Shown: positions 21,901 through 33,107 of the stretch, in pieces
How positions within the stretch are numbered: the stretch's first letter is position 1
How the letters are laid out: every line of letters starts with the position of its first letter
NCBI GenBank assembly: GCA_039519185.1
Contig: CM076847.1
Location: forward strand, 19,279,251-19,343,250
Length of the DNA stretch: 64,000 nucleotides
Origin: Astragalus membranaceus
Lineage: Eukaryota > Streptophyta > Magnoliopsida > Fabales > Fabaceae
Direction: 5' to 3'
The notes under the pieces: generated by a model
What the model was told of the DNA's origin: nothing
Database searches by the model: none
What the model saw: only the letters and a program-made list of their open reading frames with translations
Position numbers and translations under genes: made by a program

Positions 21901-23565
21901 TGTTTTATTTGGGAAATGACACATGAATATGGAATTGTTGCATTTAAACTAGGATGACCACATGAGGGAAATGATGTATGAATGTTATGTTTTTTTTTTA
22001 TGTCATTCAAGACTTTATGAATGATGTGGTACCTACACTGTGTGATCATGACTTTGAATGATTATGAACGAATGTCGGTGCCTATGATGCTATTGCCTTT
22101 TTTTTTGTGTGCGAGGAAACAAAATGCATGACACTCGCAGCGACCTTTTTTTTAATGCGTGGAAAAGAGTAATGAACATAACCTTTATATAATATGGGGG
22201 TAATATTCTTTTGGTGTACGGATATGCGAGATGAATGCAATTTTGAAAAAAAATGATACCTTCGCGATGCATGATAGTGCAATAACAATGAAATGCTTAT
22301 GGAGGAGTGATTTTAGTATGAATGAATGGTGATTTTTTGTGTGTTTTCTTTGAATAAAGTATAATGCATGAACATATGGACGTTTGTTGTACATGAGCAA
22401 CAATGGAGATGAATGAAATGCGTGATGGTTTATCCCTTTTTTTTTATGCTTCAACTAAAATAAGAAGCTAACAAAATGCTATTGGGTGATGAATGATGCA
22501 ATAATGGAGAAATTTATAATTTTTGTTTTGACGCATGTTGAAGGACTGATGCATTTGAGATGGATAGGAATAAATGACTTTTGTCCTTGTTTTTTATGAT
22601 GCATGAAGATGATGCATTTAAAAATAAATTTTTATAATAGCAATGCGATGTATGAGTATGAGAGATGATGCAACTAGGATAAAATGATGCATGTATGGAG
22701 AAATTGCGCATTTGGACTATGATGACAATATGAGCGAAATGTTATTGAATGTCTCATGCAATTTGTAATAATGATGTTGCAAATGACAAGATGCCTACAC
22801 TATTTGATGATTTTTTCGATATTTATGAATTATGAATATATGATGAATGGTACGGTGGGGAAATGGCAATGTGATGCATATGATGAAAAAATGATCTTAT
22901 TTTATGATAATTTTTGTATGATGAATGAAAGGAATGATGTCGTCTCGTATGCATGCAAATGAAGGAAGCATGAAATTTTTTTTGAGTGATTTTAATTTTG
23001 GAGAAAAACTAACCAGACTGATAGAGAGGGTAAGTATAGTGCCCCTGTGTCCTAGGTGGGTCATGTCTAAATTGGGATTTTCAACATGATCTAGGGTCAC
23101 TTATGTGATCAATCTCTCAGGTGGCTCTATTCACTTCCTCACAAAGGTCTCCAGAGCTAAAATCCCCTTCATGATATGATCCACAACGATAGCGAGCTAC
23201 CTGGTGTGGGATACCATGAAAGAGCGTACTCTGGTTGAGACTTTCATGAGAGTTAGACAAATAGAATCCAGAATGACTGTCACTAATAATCTCCACTCGT
23301 CCTAAGTTATTTGCAGACCCGGGTATAGGGCCCCACTCAAAGGTGTGTGCAAAAGTGTAAGTGAGGTATGTGATGAGCGCAAAATACCAAAACTAACCAA
23401 GCTGGAACAGATATACAACAATAGTAACAAAAGAGTCATCTACCCTAAGGTTCAATAATATAAGAAATGCTAATAAATAAATAAAATAAGCATAAGGGTA
23501 AAAACAAAATATAAAATTAACAAATACTTACACATTTAGTTAACTAGGCTTGACTCTCTTAATAT
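15943..23565 (-). mobile_element. LARD internal region, non-coding
   Basis: The internal region of the array's complete unit (LTR 23587-26133, internal region, LTR 13379-15925) is about 7.66 kb and has no frame with a retrotransposon domain. The longest open frames (for example 17245-17916 minus, 16635-17177 minus) are His/Ile/Ser-rich by-products of 'atgatgaatg' composition. Near the PPT it resembles the Ogre 3' UTR (the GCTGCCCCTCTTTAT start, a repeat block, then 'tggtgtgatgatgaatgt' phrases). Near the PBS (23090-23360) it resembles the Ogre leader. It is therefore best seen as an Ogre derivative that has lost all coding regions and must be mobilised in trans (inference). Confidence 0.75.
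16090..16590 (-). repeat. degenerate 3' UTR repeats of the LARD
   Basis: Variants of GGTCTGAAGGAGCGCTGGGC and 'ctgaagggc'/'ctgatgga' recur irregularly. Position (just inside the PPT) and wording resemble the 20-bp minisatellite of Ogre at 30721-31370, but this block is far more degenerate. Confidence 0.5.
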
Positions 23566-23586
23566 GTCCCCAGTGAAGTCGCCAGC
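23566..23586 (-). promoter_or_regulatory. LARD primer-binding site (complete unit)
   Basis: Same sequence as at 13358-13378, directly inside the 5' LTR of the complete LARD unit. Confidence 0.82.
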
Positions 23587-26133
23587 TGTAGCGACCGAAA
23601 AATCCGGAGGAGGGATTCTTCGAAGTTCTTGAAATGAAGCCGCCACCAAAGTTTAGTTTAAGGGCAAACATTGGAAAATCCTTATTGAGTGGATACGGAG
23701 GTTTTGCGGAACAGGTTTAGGCTCGGGAGTCGTTTATGTGTAGGGAAGGTATTAGCACCCTACGACATCCTTCCTAAGGAAGGTTACCTTTTAACTAAAT
23801 GTGTAAACACTTATTAATTCAAAAATAATTATTTACCCTTATAATAATAAAAAAAAGAGTCACTAAACGGTTAATTATTTTTTGTACTTTTGGAGAAAAA
23901 TGAGAGAAATGAATTAAAAGAGAAAAAAAAAGCTTTTTTATTAATGCAATTGACAGAGGTCGGCCGCCCTCTGGTCCTACGTATCTCCTGGTAGAGAATC
24001 AAATCGTACGTAGTTCTTGGTAGAAAATATTTGTGTGTTGGTGTTTTTTATTTATTTTCGAAATTGGGAGATATATTCGTGACGACCAAACAAGTAAACT
24101 CAGAGTGGTCGTCACCCATAGGCCGTTTTGAAAACTAAAGCCATCAACGGTCAAATGAGCTAAGCTCAGAGTGGCCGTTAGTAATAAACCATTTTTTATT
24201 TTCGGGAAGACATTTATTCGTTACTCGGAAAAAAAATAGGTTTGTGAAAGAAAATATTTATTTGTAGAAAAGAAATTTTAAAAAAAAAAGGAAAAAGAAG
24301 GAAAAGGGTGTGGGTATTTAAAAAGGGGTGTGAAAAGGAGCAAGATATTGTATTTTTAAAAAGGAGGTGCGAAAAGCGAGCCCAGCTCGTTTTTTGTAGG
24401 CTGGGCTGCAAAAAAAGGAATGGGCCGTAAGGAGGGGGTGTACGCAGCAGAACATGAGGGGTGGAGATCAATATGATTTTTTTTTAAAAATGGGAGGGTG
24501 CATTACGAAGCCTGGGGGGTGCGATTAGTGGCACCGTAAAAAAATGTTAACAAAAACAAACACACATTGAGAGCCCAAAAGTCCAAAACATATACAATCT
24601 CAGCCCTAATCTTAACCCTAATTCCCCTTTACTCTCACACTCTCCCAGCGCCGCATCTCATTTCCTAAGAGAGAGAGGGTGAGAAATTTCTGGAGAGAGA
24701 GAAAGAAGAATGGTGGAGACGGAGAAGGGAAAGAGGGACGAAGGAGTAGGAGGGACGAACGAAGGCTCCGCCGGCATCGATGACGGCGAGGAAAGAGAGA
24801 GGGACAGTGACGACGGTTTCGGTGAGAGAGGAACGAAGGTGGGGAACGACGGCCACGGGTTCTCGAATATGGTGTTGATGGCGAGACGACGCCGGAGGGG
24901 AACCGTGGTAACGGTACCGGCGATGGCGAGGGGCGAACGATGGGGGTCACGGAGAGAGGTTCACGGTGGTGTGGTTGACGGTGGGGGAGGAGAGAGACGA
25001 CGAAGGGGGGTTCGGTTAGTTGAGATGATGATGGTGAGTGGCTTTACAGTGGTTGGAGGTGTTCGCTGTTGGTGGTTTTATAGCGCGTAGGTGGTTGTGG
25101 GTGGTGAGTCCGTGGTGACTCTGGGGGTGGAGGGCCGTGAGTCACTGAGGGTCTTTGGTGGTGGTTCCGCGGAGAAGAGGGAGCGCGTGAAGGGGTGATG
25201 AGAGAGGGGGCGGTTCACGGTGGTGGTGTGAAGGTGGCTGCTCGCGGTGGTGCGAGGTGTGAAGGTTCTCACCCTTATTTTGATTTTTTCTCTGTTATCC
25301 GTGTTCCCCTCCCCTCCTTTATTTTGATTCTGTGTTTCTAATTGCTTCTGTTTTTCTTCTGTCTCCCCCCTCTTTTACTGTTACAGGTTGCTGGTTTTTA
25401 TAAAGGATCCCCCATTGTGTTGTTATGCTTTTGCAGAGAATCAGAGTAGTGGAGCAGAGGAGGTTAATGGAGCAGAGGAGCAGCAGCAAGCCTGCAAAGC
25501 TGTTCCGATGGGGCAAATTGGGAAAGTGACAAAGGAGCAAGAAGAAATTAGCATTGGCTTAATTCTTCAAATGGCAGCAGCATTGCTGTCCCTAGCAGCA
25601 GGGGCGCCCCTGCCCTTTATTTTATTTTATTTTATTTTATTTTATTTTGATTTAAATTTTTGTACTTTCTTGTATTTAATTTTTGTCTACACATGTGTAC
25701 TATAGTTGACTTCTTTATTTGTAAAAAAACTGATTATAGTAATAATAATAAAAAAACAATTATTCAAATCTGATTTTTTTTATTACATTTTCTTATTAAA
25801 CTAATACCTATAAAAATAAAATAACGAGAACTAAGATGAGCACCCGTATACGACGAGAAGTGAACACGCGTGCGCAAAGAGAGTAACGACACGCACACGA
25901 TTAGGAATGACACACGTATGTGGTTAGAAATAACATGTGCACGCAATAATGCAAAAACGTTAAGACTAACGCGTGTACGCGACTAAAAATAATACATGTG
26001 CACCATGGAACATGTTTTTGGGATCTTTCGAAAATGAAACGAGAAACCGATTAAAATCAAATGTCTACAAGATTATTATTATTTTAGAAAAACAAATCGC
26101 ATTTAATCTAACGGACAAAATTAGGGTATGACA
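23587..26133 (-). repeat. LARD 5' LTR
   Basis: The LTR is 2547 bp, minus strand, with TGT...ACA termini. A PBS lies on its low side. On its high side is foreign DNA (family C LTR, starting ACGTC) rather than a PPT, so this is the outer 5' end of the array. Compared with 13379-15925 it has a short deletion near 24930 and one extra 'ttttatttta' near 25630. Confidence 0.85.
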
Positions 26134-28089
26134 ACGTCACTTTCACAACAACACATCACTTTAACAACACATCACAATGGCCAAACAACTTCATTCAATC
26201 AGTCGTGCAATATGAATGCGATATGAGACTCAAGCAATGCACATGCATGTGGTACCAACCTACGTCACTGGCCAAAGGCCTAATTTCCGTCACTGGCACA
26301 AGGGCCTAAAATATCATCGCTAGCCAAGGGCCTAATTTTCTCGTCGCTGGCACAAGGCCTAATGTTCATGGTATGCATGCGACTCAATGATGTATGCACA
26401 ACAGTCAAACAATCACACATCAACGTCACTGGCCATAGGCCTACATCACATCACCTGTCCATAAATAGAGGCAACTCGTCGTCGTCATATAAACATCGTC
26501 GTCAACAATTACAACTTAACAATTTATAGCGCTTTGGCCACATCACCACAATTTGCAACATCACAACAATTTGGCTTAATCACATACTCAACATCATTTT
26601 AATTGACAACACCTAGTACAGCACCTACCGGGAAGCCAGACGGACGCCCAACAACCAACAATTATCAACCAACTAATTTAGCAAATTAACAATTAATAAT
26701 TGACAACTTAATTGGAGCAACAAACCCCACAAAATTCGGACAGAATTATTAGTCATTTTGAATTCAAATCTTCTCCCTCAATTCTCAACGAAATATAGAG
26801 AAATCAGTGCCTATTCAGTAGGAAATTAAGTCTGCTTTCCAACAAAACAAACCCCACGAAATTTGGAGGATCAAAGCATTCACAATTAGACAAAAACTGA
26901 ACCTATATCCCAAACCGTCCCAGATTTTTGACCCAATTTGAAACCAAGAATTCTCGCATTATACTTATCCAAATTGAGTAAACTCAGTGCCTAATTTGTA
27001 GAAAATTGTGTCTAGTTTCCAGAAAAACAAACCACATAATTTTTAGACAACTATATTGTTCCCAGTTACTGTATAACCGAACCTATACTCAGATCGTTTC
27101 CAGAATTTTAACCTAACTTGCAACACCTTTAACTCGAGCTATACAACTCCAAATGCAACCAAACTAGCGCCAAATTAACAAGCATTAAGTCTAGTTTCTA
27201 AAAAGGTAAACCACATAATTTTCGGACTGCGAGATTGTTTCCAGAATACACGCAAAATGCGCCCTATGCGCCCTACAACCAGAAATTTTGTTTAAAATCA
27301 ACAACACACAACACCAAACACCAACAATCACATCCAAATCATCATCAAACATGTTAATCATAAATTCTCAACAACAAATCATCATATGGCAACAATTATT
27401 ACTATGAGCATAACAACATATCATTTAGGCATAGGAATGTGAGGAAATCAAGCATACATCAAATTACTCAACAAGGCACACAATCATAGGGCATGCGATT
27501 TTTCAAGACAACAATATGGTGATCAAGACACCCTAAAACCCCACACGTAGATCCCTCATAAACCCTTATATTGAATTAAATCCCACCCTTACCTTAGCTT
27601 GGAGAAAACGAAACCTTAGATTAGGAGATGTGTGAAACCCTAGCTTTCCTTCTCTCTCTCCTTGGTTGTAGATCACGCCTCTCTCTCTCTTCTAGCTTGT
27701 GGATCACGCCTTCCCTCTCCTCTTCTCACTTCTCTAATCCTTATTTTTCTTTTTCCTTCTCATGACAACAAAACCCTAACCTATCCCTTTTATAAACTCA
27801 CTTAATCTCATGGGCTTTTTCTTATCTTACGTGACCTAATTTGAATACCATGGTGGGCTTATCCACCTCACTTAATTGTTTCCAACCCCTCTATGGACCA
27901 ACCCACACACAATACCACACGTCTATTTTATTATTATATTTAACACACAATTCTAATCATGTAAGAATAATTAATTCTATTATTATTTTTACCACTTAAT
28001 CTCTATTTAATTAAATCTACCAAGTAAATCAAATCAAATAAATCACACAAATAATTAAATAAGCATTTAAATGAAAATGGGGTGTTACA
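26134..28089 (-). repeat. family C LTR, minus strand, truncated
   Basis: Read on the minus strand it starts TGTAACACCCCATTTTCATT at 28089. A TATA box (TTTATAAAAGGG) lies at about 27785-27798. The remainder is non-coding and runs to 26134, where the LARD LTR cuts it. Two internal repeat sets are visible: 'gtcactggcc..aaggcctaa' words (26265-26445), and about three diverged 170-180 bp units built on 'agtctagtttcc..aaaccacataattttcgga' (26790-27260). It lies inside a family B LTR, whose sequence resumes at 28090. Lineage unassigned. It resembles a gypsy LTR by its TGTAACACCCC start. Confidence 0.65.
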
Positions 28090-28159
28090 GGAGGTTTATT
28101 TATTGCGATGAGGGATCGCTTGATGAATTTTTATCAAGTTTTTAGTTTGTGTTGGGAGT
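28090..28159 (+). repeat. family B LTR tail joined to copy X2
   Basis: Positions 28090-28153 match 59341-59404 inside the intact family B LTR. At TTTGTGTT (28146-28153) the sequence switches to GGGAGT. That word continues across the Ogre insertion at 56934 as the start of copy X2, which equals 9366 onward in copy X1. GGAGT (28155-28159) is the Ogre target duplication. Confidence 0.75.
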
Positions 28160-29513
28160 TGTTGCACCCCGAAAAATCCCGGCTTGGGTTTCTCAATGTA
28201 CAACGTGGAAAATGTTTTGGAGCCGCCACCAATATTTTAATTTTAAGACCAAAACATTGAAAAAAGGTCTTTTGGACAAGGCGGATGGTCTTTTGAAAAC
28301 TAGAGATATAGGTTCGGGGGTCGATTACGTGCGAGGAAGGTGTTAGCACCGCGCACGTCCTTTCTACCGAAAGGGAACCTTTAATTAAATGTGTGGTTTT
28401 AACGTTTGATTTGAAAAATATCTAGGTTTGCCTATTTATTGGAAGGATGAATGGGAAAACATAACAAAAATTTTATTTTTGGGGAAAAAAAGGGTTTTTT
28501 AGAAAAAAGTGCTTGACGGGACATGGCCCGCTCCTACGTATCTCCCGGTGCGATGGAGAATTCAAAGCTACGTAGTTCTTGGTTGTCTTTTTGAAAAGTT
28601 TTTGTTTTTTATCTTTTTTTGGTGAGTTTTTGAAATAGGACGAGCATTAGTGAATGATTAAACTAGCAGAGGCTATGATGAATCACTTACTAAATACTCA
28701 AAAGAGAGAGTTGTACCGCTAGTCAAACGAACGAAGGTTCTGATGGACTATTGATAACAACTCGTTTTTTTTTATTATCTTTTTTTTGAAAGTGATTTTC
28801 GAAAGAGATTGATTCGCACGATGATCAAACTAACAAAGGTTATGATGGATCATCGTTTATTATTTTTAGGAGAAAAGGACATTGTCACTAATAGCTAAAC
28901 GAACAGAGGCTCTAATGAGCTACTAGCAACAATGGGTTTGAAAATGATTTTTGTTTGTTTTATGAAAATGATTGGTTTAGGGGGGTGAAAAGAATTTTTA
29001 TTTGTTGCGCTTGACGAGAACGTGACTCGCTCCTACGTATCCCAAATGGGAATCAAAGCGACGTAGTTCTAATAAAAAATGTTTTTGAAAGGGTTCGAAA
29101 GGGACAAGTTGAATCAGCTGAGACCATCTTCACCACTTAGAACATGATGAACTAGGCATAAGTGGGAATCATATGGTTCATCATCAACAATAGACGATAA
29201 TATACAAGAACAAGTAAATAAACACTATAGCTAAGTTAAATCACACAGGGCAATTTTGGCACTGATCACATTAACTGAATATTAACAAATTTAAAGACAG
29301 AAATACCTCTGATGAAGGCCGATATTACAATTTGAAGAACGCGACCCTGACTAACTCTTGCAGATGATCAGCTCAGACGGACCAACGGAACGAATAGAGC
29401 AGAAAAATAAAGCGTAGAAGAGCTTTTTTTTTTAAAATGTGAGAGATTTCGAAAAAATGAGTTTTTTCTCTGATCTCGTGGGAATGCGCGTGTTTTGAAA
29501 TGAAAAATGAGCT

Positions 29514-29525
29514 TCCTATTTATAG
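29514..29525 (-). promoter_or_regulatory. TATA box of the Ogre 3' LTR
   Basis: The minus strand reads CCTATAAATAGG. The ATCGAT array lies just upstream on that strand. Confidence 0.75.
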
Positions 29526-29560
29526 GAAATCAGATTTGATCTATTTTAGGAAACTAGGTA

Positions 29561-30054
29561 ATCGGTTATGTTGGAAATTACTTGGGAGATGTAATCGATT
29601 AAGGGCTCAGGATGTTTGACAATGATAATCGATTATGAGCCTGGAGTAATCGATTAGGCACTTTCCAGAATCATAGAAACTTTCCAAAATAGGTGATAAT
29701 CGATTATGGTGTTTAGTTATAAAAGAGAATAATCGATTATGCTCCTGAACACTCTTCAGGAGGATAATCGATTTTTAGGCTTGAAGAAAAGAAGTGTGTA
29801 ATCGATTAGGCACTTTCCAAAATCATAGAAACCTTCCAAAATAGGTGATAATCGATTATGGTCCTTAGTGAAAACATGGGAGAATCGATTATGCTCCTGA
29901 ATTGTTTCAGAGTAGATAATCGATTACCCCCTTTGATTTTCAGAGTGGATAATCGATTATCCTCTTGATTTTCAAGTAGATAATCGATTATTTGCTTGAT
30001 TTTCAGAGTAGATAATCGATTATTTGCTTGAAGGAAGGATATGACGTAATCGAT
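29561..30054 (-). repeat. array of 14 ATCGAT palindromes in Ogre U3
   Basis: Fourteen ATCGAT cores, plus one mutated to ATCGGT at the TATA-proximal end. Most are extended to GATAATCGATTATC or TAATCGATTA. Spacing is irregular (about 20-50 bp) and spacer sequence is mostly unrelated, so the motif rather than a longer unit is what is kept. The 5' LTR has 15 intact cores. Confidence 0.88.
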
Positions 30055-30380
30055 TATTTCCTTATTCATCAAGAATACATTATATGCATGATAAAATCAA
30101 CTTTATACTTTCTAAAAAATTATTTTCATGCATGAGGCTTATTGAAAAATATTTTCATGCAAAAATAATTTTTATAGACCCTTTTGTGAGAAATGACCAA
30201 AATGCCCTTTTTGACCCCAAAAACCCTAATTTCCCAAAAAGTGCATTCTAACCCTAAAAATGATTTCAAAAACTTTGGAATGGTTTCTAGGACCCAAAAT
30301 GCAATACATTTTATTATTATTATTTTTTTGTGGGGAAAATTAGGGTTTTGACCTAAGCCGGACAAAATTGGGGTATGACA

Positions 30381-30397
30381 GCTGCCCCTCTTTATCT
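30381..30397 (-). promoter_or_regulatory. Ogre polypurine tract
   Basis: On the minus strand AGATAAAGAGGGGCAGC directly precedes the 3' LTR start. Confidence 0.85.
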
Positions 30398-30720
30398 GGA
30401 TTTTAACGAGGAATATGGATTGGCTGAAACATATTCCGAGGCAAAATAGAGATAAAGAATTCAGGAGTTATACCGATTTTGTCTCCTTAGGCAAAAACCC
30501 GAATTTTCCCATTTTCTTTTCTCCTTTTTTTTTGTTTTTGTTGATGTCAGATGAAAAATGCAATATGCAAGCAAAAACAGATTGTATTTTTTTCCTTTTT
30601 TTTTTACCACTTGGCATGCTAATATAAAAACAACGATTTGTGAGTTTAACACTTCGCGTGCAAAAGCAGGAAATAAAGTGGTAAAGAACGCGGTAAAAGA
30701 AAGCAGTAAAGAAGGACGTG

Positions 30721-31370
30721 GAGGGCTCAGGATGAGCACAGAGGGCTCAGGAGGAGCAGAGAGGGCTCAGGAGGAGCACAGAGGGCTCAGGATGAGCACA
30801 GAGGGCTCAAGATGAGCGCAGAGGGCTCAGGAGGAGCACAGAGGGCTCAGGATGAGCACAGAGGGCTCAGGATGAGCGCAGAGGGCTCAGGAGGAGCACA
30901 GAGGGCTCAGGATGAGCGCATAGGGCTCAGGAGGAGCACAGAGGGCTCAGGATGAGCGCATAGGGCTCAGGAGGAGCACAGAGGGCTCAGGATGAGCACA
31001 GAGGGCTCAGGATGAGCACAGAGGGCTCAGGATGAGCACAGAGGGCTCAGGATGAGCACAGAGGGCTCAGGAGGAGCACAGAGGGCTCAGGAGGAGCACA
31101 GAGGGCTCAGGATGAGCGCGGAGGGCTCAGGAGGAGCACAGAGGGCTCAGGATGAGCGCAGAGGGCTCAGGGGGAGCACAGAGGGCTCGGGATGAGCGCA
31201 GAGGGATCAGGATGAGCGCAGAGGGCTCAGGGGGGAGCACAGAGGGCTCAGGATGAGCGCAGAGGGCTCAGGAGGATCACAGAGGGCTCAGGATGAGCGC
31301 AGAGGGCTCGGGAGGAGCACAGAGGGCTCAGGAGGAGCACAGAGGGCTCAGGATGAGCACAGAGGGCTCA
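30721..31370 (-). repeat. 20-bp minisatellite in the Ogre 3' UTR, about 32 copies
   Basis: Unit GAGGGCTCAGGATGAGCACA, with variant GAGGAGCACA and GATGAGCGCA halves. About 32.5 tandem copies, highly homogeneous, with one single-base insertion near 31230 that shifts phase. It lies between the integrase gene and the PPT. Ogre 3' UTRs are known to be hypervariable and to give rise to satellite repeats. Confidence 0.93.
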
Positions 31371-32411
31371 CAAATTCTGTTGATTGGTTGATTTGAAATG
31401 ACCGATGCTGCTGTATTGGATTGAGGTACCTGCATACGTTAGTTGATGCAAGGAATGGTGCATGGAGTATGAGTGCATGTTATGCAGGGGCATGTTATGC
31501 ATGTGCATGCAATGCTATGGTTTTGGTGTGATGATGAATGTGGTGAAATGCTATTCCTGATTCTTCATCTCTTTTGTCAGCTTTCTCTTTTCTGACTGTT
31601 TGTTTTTCTTTGTTTTTTCATTCTTTGATCAGCTTTCTTTTTTTCTGATTGTTTGTTTTTTTTTCTTTTTGCTCTTTTTTCATTCTTTGATCAGCTTTCT
31701 TTTTTCTGATCGTTTGTTTTTTTGTTTGCTCTTTTGGCTTATTTTCTTTTGCTGGTTCGACCAACCCATGAGGAAACTGAGGAACCCATTAGACTTGTGG
31801 TGGCGTATAAGCCAAGTGCCGATTGTCTTGTGATTTGCCATATGAGTGCAATTACTTCCTTGTAAGCTTAATTTGCCCTGAGAAGTTGCTTCCTTCCCAT
31901 AGCTTTTAAAAATTTCGCAATGATTGTGATGCTCTATGATTTATGCACATGTTTTACAGGTCAGTGTTACCATCATCATAAAACGTTTATTTGAGCAGAA
32001 AAAGCAGGGAAATAGAAAAACAAACAGACGTGAGAAAGATTGAACTTTATTGATGTAGGAATCAGTCGCACAAGAAGTTACGCCGACTGTTCAATACATT
32101 TGAAAGTTTAAACTACAAAAAGACACGAAAAAGAGAGAAGCTGATTTCTGACTGTCCGTCTCTGTGGAACAGTGCTAAGTATTTATGTCCTTGACCTTGA
32201 CCACCCCTTTATCCCAAACCTTCAGGAGTGCTGTATGCCTTTGTTTATTTTCATGCCCAAACTTTCTGACCCTAAATTTTGCCTGGATCGCCCTTTGCGG
32301 GTTTTCAGTCCACCGGGTCGCTCTGATTTTGTCTAGGTCGCCCTTTCGGGTTTTCAACCTAGCGAGCTAATTCTTGCTTGGCTTATCTTTCTCTTTTTTC
32401 CGTCTATTTCT
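31371..32411 (-). other. rest of Ogre 3' UTR
   Basis: No coding. Contains three imperfect copies of 'tttgatcagctttcttttt..ctgattgtttgttttt' (31575-31740). Phrases such as 'tggtgtgatgatgaatgt' (31527) are also found in the LARD internal region (17257). Confidence 0.6.
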
Positions 32412-33107
32412 TTAGGCATAATACTTCTTCACTGAATCAGAATTGACTGGGTTCCTGAGATCTTCGCCGTCCATATTTGTGAGTATCAGCGCTCCTCCGG
32501 AAAATGCTTTCTTGACCACGTAAGGTCCATCATAGTTGGGCGTCCACTTCCCACGGGGATCGCTCTGAATGGGCAGGATCTTCTTGAGTACTAGATCTCC
32601 TTCATTGAATTCTCGGGGACGGACCTTCTTGTCAAAAGCAGTCTTCATCCTTTGTTGGTACAGTTGCCCATGACACAAGGCTGTGATTCTCTTCTCCTCA
32701 ATGAGGTTTAGCTGATCTAGGCGAGCTTGTACCCACTCTGCTTCTTCCAGCTTAGTTTCCATTAGTACCCACAGGGAGGGTATTTCGACCTCAATAGGGA
32801 GGACTGCCTCTGACCCGTATACCAGAGAGAAAGGGGTTGCCCCGGTCGATGTGCGCACTGAAGTACGATAACCGTGTAGAGCGAAAGGAAGCATCTCGTG
32901 CCAATCTTTGTACGTGACCACCATTTTCTGTACTATCTTCGTGATGTTTTTGTTAGCCGCTTCGACTGCTCCATTCATCTTGGGCCGATTGGGTGAGGAA
33001 TTATGATGCTGGATTTTGAACTCTGCGCACAAATCCTTCATCATTTTGCTGTTTAGGTTGCTGCCGTTATCAGTGATGATCTTGTTGGGAAGACCATAAC
33101 GGCAAAA
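32412..33107 (-). pseudogene. Ogre integrase, C-terminal part
   Basis: This continues the integrase frame beyond a one-base insertion (TTT to TTTT on the minus strand, 33104-33107). It carries the second catalytic Asp region just after the shift, then the Glu region (NGAVEAANKNI), the GYRTSVRTSTGATPFSLVYG segment, a DKKVRPREFNEGDLVLKK C-terminal core, and a stop at 32412. No chromodomain is visible, as expected for the Tat/Ogre lineage. The longest methionine-led frame is 32412-33044. Confidence 0.85.

Larger units (their letters stand above)
28160..30380 (-). repeat. Ogre 3' LTR
   Basis: Minus strand from TGTCATACCCCAATTTTGTC (30380) to ...GGGGTGCAACA (28160), 2221 bp. It carries the ATCGAT array and TATA box described separately. 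Further in, it carries Ogre-typical words CTCCTACGTATCTCCC and 'gaaggtgttagcacc', plus four diverged copies of 'gatcaaactaacaaaggttatgatgg' (28650-28930). Confidence 0.92.

Noticed and set aside
30558..30815. Open frame encoding repetitive EGSGGAERAQEE-like protein
   Set aside because: It reads into the 20-bp minisatellite, whose period is not a multiple of three; no evidence of coding.
30721..31370. Centromeric or telomeric satellite array
   Set aside because: Only 650 bp, confined to the Ogre 3' UTR, and the unit is unlike telomere repeats.
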